NCBI GenBank assembly: GCA_025738555.1
Contig: JAOVFP010000006.1
Span: 6,138,001 to 6,202,000 of the forward strand
DNA length: 64,000 nt
DNA from: Cyathus striatus
Lineage: Eukaryota > Basidiomycota > Agaricomycetes > Agaricales > Nidulariaceae
Direction: 5' to 3'
Position numbers and translations under genes: made by a program. How positions within the stretch are numbered: position 1 is the first letter of the stretch; each line of letters begins with the position of its first letter. Of this stretch, positions 58,191 through 64,000 are shown one piece after another. The notes beneath the pieces were generated by a model that ran no database searches, was not told the DNA's origin, and was given only the letters and a program-made list of their open reading frames with translations.

Positions 58191-59560
58191 GGTGAGAAGA
58201 TATTATAGAACTGACAACCACCTCAAACAGCTACCAGTGCTATATCTCCTTCTCATCAATTTTCCATCTCAACCTACTCAACCTATTTTCTATCTCTTCA
58301 TTGTCAACTTGATGTTGCAATAACAACTCTTTCATGAATTGAAATTTGGAGTCTTCTATCTCTTTCTTCTCAGCTCCAATTTTCAACTCTCTTTCAAGTA
58401 TTATTTCTAAAAGTCAAGTCAAATCTTTCAGATCATTCAACCTGTCTTCCCCAAATCCAGCCTTTCTCCTAATAGGAATTTGAGAGCTACTTGTACTATA
58501 TTCACAACAGGAACCGATCTGTGAAGTTTTTGGCATTTGTTAGATGTCATATAATGAGATTAGAAACAATATATGAGCTTCATGTACGGTTTACATTTCA
58601 GTGTAAACCGCTCCAAAAAGAGCTGAGGATATCTATACGCTCTCTCACTGTACATAAAGGCATATTTAACGTTTGAATGAGGATGGAGTTTGGTTACGAT
58701 TGAACAGAGCATTGATGTATTCCTGTTACTTAATACTTAAAATTTTCAGTAATGAAAAGGACGAATAGCATCATATCCGTTGTCACACATGTTTTAAACA
58801 AATGTCGTAATATTTATTGTGTGTTGATGAATCGTCTCATCAAGTTCATTGGGGGAGCTTGCTCCCCCTATTTGTTTGTGTTGGCAACCCAAAATGCATA
58901 GTGGCTGTGCATGCACAGTGCGTTAGTCAGCTCTGACTTTGTAGTTGTCCCGCACTGCGCAAGAAACACAGAATGTTACTATATCAAACCCCACACAAAT
59001 CACACATTTCCGTAATCAAATGATTTTTGCCCATTGTAAATACTTAGCCTGGCCATCCCTTGGCTATTCCTCTTCAAATTACTTTACTTAATTCAACAAT
59101 GAGTACATCAGTGCTTTATGTACTACTTATTCCACAACTACACCAAAAGCCATTCAAGGGCCTTGGCTGAGAATGAATTTATAACAGTGGAGGTGATATA
59201 ACAGCTAGTAAAAGGAAGGTAAACAATATTATAATGAAGATAGTATAATTGGGATGAAGCAAGGGCTTATAGAACAAAGGTAGAATAAATCAAATAATGC
59301 AGACAACTAATAAAAGGGTTTCTGTCCCCTAATAAGATATGTTACATGTTTTCTGTGGGGTTATTGGATCGCGAATGTGAAAATTGAGACATGTGACTGT
59401 CACTAAGTATTTCGTGACTCGGCAAAATTGATGACATAAGTAACAGATGCCTCGCTGTCCTGCTGTCTCGTCAAGCTTGTCTCTGAACACTCTTATCCTC
59501 TCCCACTCCGGCCAAGTCTCTCCCACTAGCACATACACATCATATGTCCCAATCGAGGTG
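58191..59560. other. Gene-free linker
   Basis: No supported gene. It contains a short GC hairpin GGGGGAGCTTGCTCCCCC at about 58854-58871. From about 58.7 kb it includes parts of the NACHT-to-B linker also seen at 48.5-49.2 kb. Confidence 0.45.
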
Positions 59561-59639
59561 CTCGTCCCGCCATAAGTGTCAGCCAAATTTTTTCATATAA
59601 ACTCAAGGCTATATGATCATGTGTTCTTATAAGCACTGG

Positions 59640-60135
59640 GTCCAATGATCACCTCTAAATTATATAGTATTCTATACTATTAGTGATTGTAATAGTGATC
59701 ATAAATGATCATTTAGGGATATAGGTGGCATATTGGAGTACTTACTAGTACTAATAGGTTTCTATGGACTATTACTTGTTCTAATGGATTTATAAATGAT
59801 CATAAGTGATCATTGAGTGATGCAGGTGGCGTAATGGGTTATTAGTGGTACTAATGGATTTGTAAGTGATAATATGTGATTAGTTGATATAGGTGGGATA
59901 TTGAGCTAGTACTAGTACTAATGGATTTGTAAGTGATCATAAGTGATCATTAGATGATACAAGTGGCATATTGGGGTATTAATGGTACTAATGGATTTGT
60001 AAGTGATCATAAGTGATCAATTAGTAATATAGGTGGCATACTAGGTTATTATTGGTATTAATGGATCTTAAATGATCATAAGTGCTCATTAAGTGATACA
60101 AAGGCATATTAGACCACTATATTAGTACTAATAGA
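59640..60135 (+). repeat. 70-bp tandem repeats in the left arm
   Basis: AATGGATTTGTAAGTGATCA recurs at 59783, 59853, 59920, 59990, 60060 and 60130, close to 70 bp apart, each followed by a GGTGGCATA-type block. The array is mirrored in the right arm (62475-62960). Confidence 0.9.
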
Positions 60136-60139
60136 TTTG

Positions 60140-60920
60140 TAAATGATCACATGTATCACATATGTGACACATGTGACACATGTCACATATGTCACATTTT
60201 GCGCGCTGTCACAGTTTGTCACATTTGTTACATATGTCACGCATGTCACATTTCGCATGCATATCACATTTGTCATATATGTCACATATTGTCACATTTG
60301 TTATATAATGTCACATTTGTCACATGTTGTCACATATTGTCACATTTGTTATATAATGTCACATTTGTCACATACCGTCACATTTGTCACATACCGTCAC
60401 ACATTGTCACATACCGTCACACATTGTCATATACCGTCACACATTGTCACATACCGTCACACATTGTCACATACCGTCACATATTGTCACATACTGTCAC
60501 GCATGTCACTTCGCATGCATATCACATATTGTCACATATATCACAGTTGTCACAAACTATTACAGTCGTCACACGCTGTCACACACTGTCACATACTGTC
60601 ACACACTGTCATGTATATCACAGTTTGTCACACATATTACAATCATCACATAGTGTCACAGTTGTCATGTATGTCACACATGTCACTATTTGTTGCATTT
60701 GTCACATATTTCATATTTGTCAGTGTTGCAATATCACATATGTCATGTATGTTACATTTTGCATATTTGTTATACATATTACACATGTTACTTTTTCACA
60801 TTTGCTTGTATAACCCTCCTGTTATGTATATCACATATATCACATTCTTCATATATCACACATGTCACACTTCACTCACATGTAACATCTGTTGTTATAT
60901 TTTCAGTCTTGTTAGATATT
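60140..60920 (+). repeat. TGTCACAT subterminal array, left arm
   Basis: Dozens of spaced 8-mers TGTCACAT and close variants (TGTTACAT, TATCACAT) occur at 9-15 nt spacing, many abutting an ATGTCACATATGTGACAT-type local palindrome. Mirrored at about 61780-62460 on the other arm. Long frames here encode Thr/His/Val/Cys repeats and are not genes. Confidence 0.9.
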
Positions 60921-61779
60921 CTGAGTTGCACAGCCTCTGGTTCAGACCTTGGTAGGACTTTGGTTGGACTTTGGTAGACACCTTTAGTATGTCTGTGTTT
61001 ATATTTGAGTCTTTGCTCTATTATCACACTCTATTCTCTCAACCACCTCTTTCCACTCTTGTTACTTCTGACAATTCTTCACATATGTTACATATCTCTC
61101 ATTTGTAATACTGTACCATTTAAATCAGTTTGGGATGGTCAAAAATTTGACATGATATAGCACTTTCATGACATGTGACATGATTTAGCATCCCAATGTA
61201 GGTATATAAAGTGAATTAGCTGAGAATAATAACAGGAATAAAGGTGTTGAAAAGTCATAATAGAAGTAATAATGACATGCAAACAGAATGAAGAATATAG
61301 TAGTAACATAATGACATTTGATTGAGTATAGAAAGTGTGACAAAGAGATAGATGATGTGACAACAGAAGGAATAATTGAATGGAAGATATAAATAAAACA
61401 ACATACCAGACTAGATTACTGAGCATGTGATGAATAGACAGAATGAAATATGACATGTGGCAAGATGATAAAATTGTCAAGACTGTTTCAAAAGTCAAAC
61501 TCATAGAACATATGATGACTGATGAAGGTTAGACAAAATTAAGAGCTAAGTGCAGTTATAACTGTCTAATTAAAACAGCACTGTGACTGTCAGAAAGTGG
61601 TACTGATGAAATGTGATTTCTGGCTAGTGTTATGAATGTCAAGTTCAACCAAGTACAAGTATAGGGGATGGATAAAATGAAAGGTTCATGTGATTGTGGG
61701 AGTGTGAACATCAAAGTCAAAAGTGCAATCTATTTTTTTGAGCTAGAAAGTACCTTGACAAGAAAAGCAACATGCAAAT

Positions 61780-62460
61780 GAAGTGTGACATGTGTGATAT
61801 ATGAATAAAGTGTAACTGATGCAGGAATGTAAAAGGTGTGACATGCATTACATATGAGCAAAATTTGACAGATTTGGAAATGTGATATATGTGATATACA
61901 TAACAGGAGGGTCACACAATCTAATGTGACAAATGTGACAGATATGATAACTATATCAAATATGAAAAAGGTATCCTGTGTGACATGTATGACATATATA
62001 CAAAATGTGACAAATATGCAAAATGTAACATATATGACAAATGTGAATATGTGACAAATGTGACAAATATGAAATATGTGACAAACACAACAAATAGTGA
62101 CATGTGTGACAAACTGTGACATACGTGACAGTGTGTGACAGTGTGTGACAATGTGTAACGACTGTGACATATGTGACAATATGTGATATGCATGCGAAAT
62201 ATGACATGCGTGACAAATGTGACAAATGTGACATGCGTGACATACGTGACAGTATGTGACAATGTGTAACGACTGTGACAAATGTGACATTATATAACAA
62301 ATGTGACAATATGTGACAATATGTGACATATGTGACAAATGTGATATGCATGCGAAATGTGACATGCGTGACATATGTGACAAATGTGACAAACTGTGAC
62401 AGCGCGCAAAATGTGACATATGTGACATGTGTCACATGTGTCACATGTGTCACATATGTG
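61780..62460 (-). repeat. TGTCACAT subterminal array, right arm
   Basis: This is the inverted counterpart of 60140-60920, sharing unique landmarks such as GCATGCGAAATGTGACATGC, AGCGCGCAAAATGTGACA and CATAACAGGAGGGT. Differences between the arms are mainly in repeat number. Confidence 0.9.
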
Positions 62461-63050
62461 ATACATGTGATCATTTACGAATCCATTAGTACTAATATAG
62501 TGGTCTAATATGCCTTTGTATCACTTAATGAGCACTTATGATCATTTAAGATCCATTAATACCAATAATAACCTAGTATGCCACCTATATTACTAATTGA
62601 TCACTTATGATCACTTACAAATCCATTAGTACCATTAATACCCCAATATGCCACTTGTATCATCTAATGATCACTTATGATCACTTACAAATCCATTAGT
62701 ACTAGTACTAGCTCAATATCCCACCTATATCAACTAATCACATATTATCACTTACAAATCCATTAGTACCACTAATAACCCATTACGCCACCTGCATCAC
62801 TCAATGATCACTTATGATCATTTATAAATCCATTAGAACAAGTAATAGTCCATAGAAACCTATTAGTACTAGTAAGTACTCCAATATGCCACCTATATCC
62901 CTAAATGATCATTTATGATCACTATTACAATCACTAATAGTATAGAATACTATATAATTTAGAGGTGATCATTGGACCCAGTGCTTATAAGAACACATGA
63001 TCATATAGCCTTGAGTTTATATGAAAAAATTGGCTGACACCACTCGTCCC

Positions 63051-64000
63051 ACTCAATTCACTGACCAGCCACTTCCTCCTCTTCCTTAACCACCACTTTA
63101 CCACTATGCCAACCGCCACAGCTGCGAGCATGAGTACAAGTCATGCCCTTGCGCAACCGCAGGCTGATGTTGGGGACTTGGATGCGAAGGATGTGTTTCC
63201 TGCAGAATTCACGTAACATTTAAACATAATGAAGTGTAAGGACGAAAACCTCAAATAGGGAGGCATCTTGGGAGTGTCTGACGAGCGTTCTTCGCAGTGC
63301 ATGACATTAAACATAGCCAACACTTGGCTCCTTGACTTTTAGCCCATATACCAACCATTGTTCAGGACTACTATGTCTACGCCTACTGAAATGTGACTGA
63401 AACCAATGTACGCCCTCCACCCTCTACCCCCCCATACTACTTCGTACTCACCCGCACACAGGATCTCCTTACAGCAATCAAGATTCAAACGCATAAAACT
63501 GGCAACCGCATTGCAAGAACACTCTTTCCTCGGGAGCATACTCGGCTCGTTCGGCATTGAGTTTATTGAGAACATGACCCCCATCGAGTGATACACTGAG
63601 CTCGTATAAGCAGAGTGTCTGTATGAAAAGGCCTTACTGGGCATTGTGTATCTGGGGGATTTGTTGACTTTCATAAAGAGACGTATGTCCCTTTTCTTTC
63701 TCCTACTCGGCGTCCTATATCTATGCATGACCCTTAGAATATGCCATCTCCTTTTCACGAATCTCACAGCAGCAGCAGACGCTGCCCACCCAGAAGGCTA
63801 CATCCCCACCATCAATGTGCACTCCGAAGTGGTGTCTGTCTGGACACAGGAATGTGCGATATCATACTTGGTATGATTTGCAGATGACTAGTCATGCTAG
63901 TAAAGTTATTTAAATATCGTGGCGATCGTGCGAGCACACTGGGGCTATTGATGCGCGCTGGTGGGTGGAAAGGGAGTGGTGGGCTGGGTGTTACTGCTGG
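63051..64000 (+). pseudogene. Unit B copy 5, continues past the window
   Basis: A first-exon-like part (63114: MPTATAASMSTSHALAQPQA, then DVGDLDAKDVF) is followed by KLATALQEHSFLGSILGSFG, a TGA after ENMTPIE, LLGIVYLGDLLTFIKRR, and DAAHPEGYIPTINVHSEVVS near 63780-63850. The final bases match the GCGCGCTGGTGGG block of copies 1 and 2. It has at least one stop (63590) and is cut by the window end. This copy preserves the best sequence of the HPEGY exon. Confidence 0.5.

Larger units (their letters stand above)
59569..63042. mobile_element. 3.47-kb giant-palindrome transposon
   Basis: The 8-bp duplication CTCGTCCC flanks it (59561-59568, 63043-63050). Inverted arms start at TGTCAGCCAAATTTTTTC (59577) and its counterpart near 63036 and run inward about 1.3 kb each, to about 60.89 and 61.78 kb, leaving a centre of about 0.9 kb. 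Each arm has an outer block of six to seven 70-bp repeats and an inner block of about 700 bp of TGTCACAT-type repeats. No transposase frame is present. The 8-bp duplication suggests a hAT or KDZ-type transposase acting in trans. It is inserted in unit-B-linked sequence. Confidence 0.9.

Noticed and set aside
58854..58871. Strong GC hairpin as a bacterial-type terminator
   Set aside because: The genome is fungal and no gene ends here; it is better seen as a short palindrome or a transposon relic.
60143..60955. Long plus and minus frames of 170-270 codons in the TGTCACAT arrays
   Set aside because: They are Thr/His/Val/Cys repeats forced by the octamer, occur in several frames and on both arms, and have no independent coding signal.

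Overview
The window looks like accessory, transposon-rich DNA from a filamentous basidiomycete, most likely an Agaricomycete mushroom-forming fungus. The evidence is spliceosomal introns of about 45-65 nt, a NACHT-type NLR family, a Plavaka-type transposase, a truncated RecQ-like helicase next to DUF6589-like fragments, and a basidiomycete-style seven-helix membrane protein. These families are recognised from memory and sequence pattern, not from a search. No rRNA, tRNA, CRISPR array or telomeric TTAGGG array was seen.

Layout. 1-7.7 kb holds decayed repetitive-family genes: a stop-ridden gene cut by a 1.45-kb inverted-repeat element, a DUF6589-like 5' part converging on a RecQ-like helicase truncated after motif V, a DUF6589-like fragment, and small TIR elements. 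7.9-11.1 kb is a NACHT pseudogene with a SINE-like insertion. 11.4-17.0 kb has an 84-bp satellite, a Plavaka transposase pseudogene and its divergent companion gene. 17.4-18.5 kb is a 5'-truncated LINE with RT and RNase H remnants. 19.6-22.3 kb is a 904-codon frame of unknown function split by one TGA. 22.8-24.9 kb has two small candidate genes and a Ty3/gypsy remnant. 25.7-35.4 kb is a head-to-tail duplication of an unknown gene (called unit B here) plus NACHT, with the only intact NACHT gene at 28.3-30.4 kb. 35.4-42.6 kb is AT-rich transposon territory with no credible gene. 42.9-44.2 kb is an intact six-exon seven-helix membrane protein gene. 45.4-51.2 kb has a second SINE, large nested hairpins, a NACHT 3' fragment and a hAT-like element inside unit-B-linked sequence. 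51.5-52.2 kb is a Tc1/mariner-like remnant. 53.3-58.2 kb is another B plus NACHT unit carrying a solo LTR. 59.6-63.0 kb is a 3.47-kb element that is mostly two 1.3-kb inverted arms made of TGTCACAT repeats. Unit B resumes up to the window end.

Reading. The core of the window is a degraded tandem array of [B + NACHT] units in one orientation (five NACHT copies, about five B copies), repeatedly hit by different transposon classes. Several insertions have exact target-site duplications (ATAT, GGACCTTC, ATTTGACT, CTCGTCCC, ATCCT, and 12-bp repeats at both SINEs), so their boundaries can be stated to the base. The genes that look intact are the NACHT protein at 28.3 kb, the seven-helix protein at 42.9-44.2 kb, the small nuclear-type protein at 24.3 kb and possibly an 82-residue protein at 22.8 kb. 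Most of the rest is relics.
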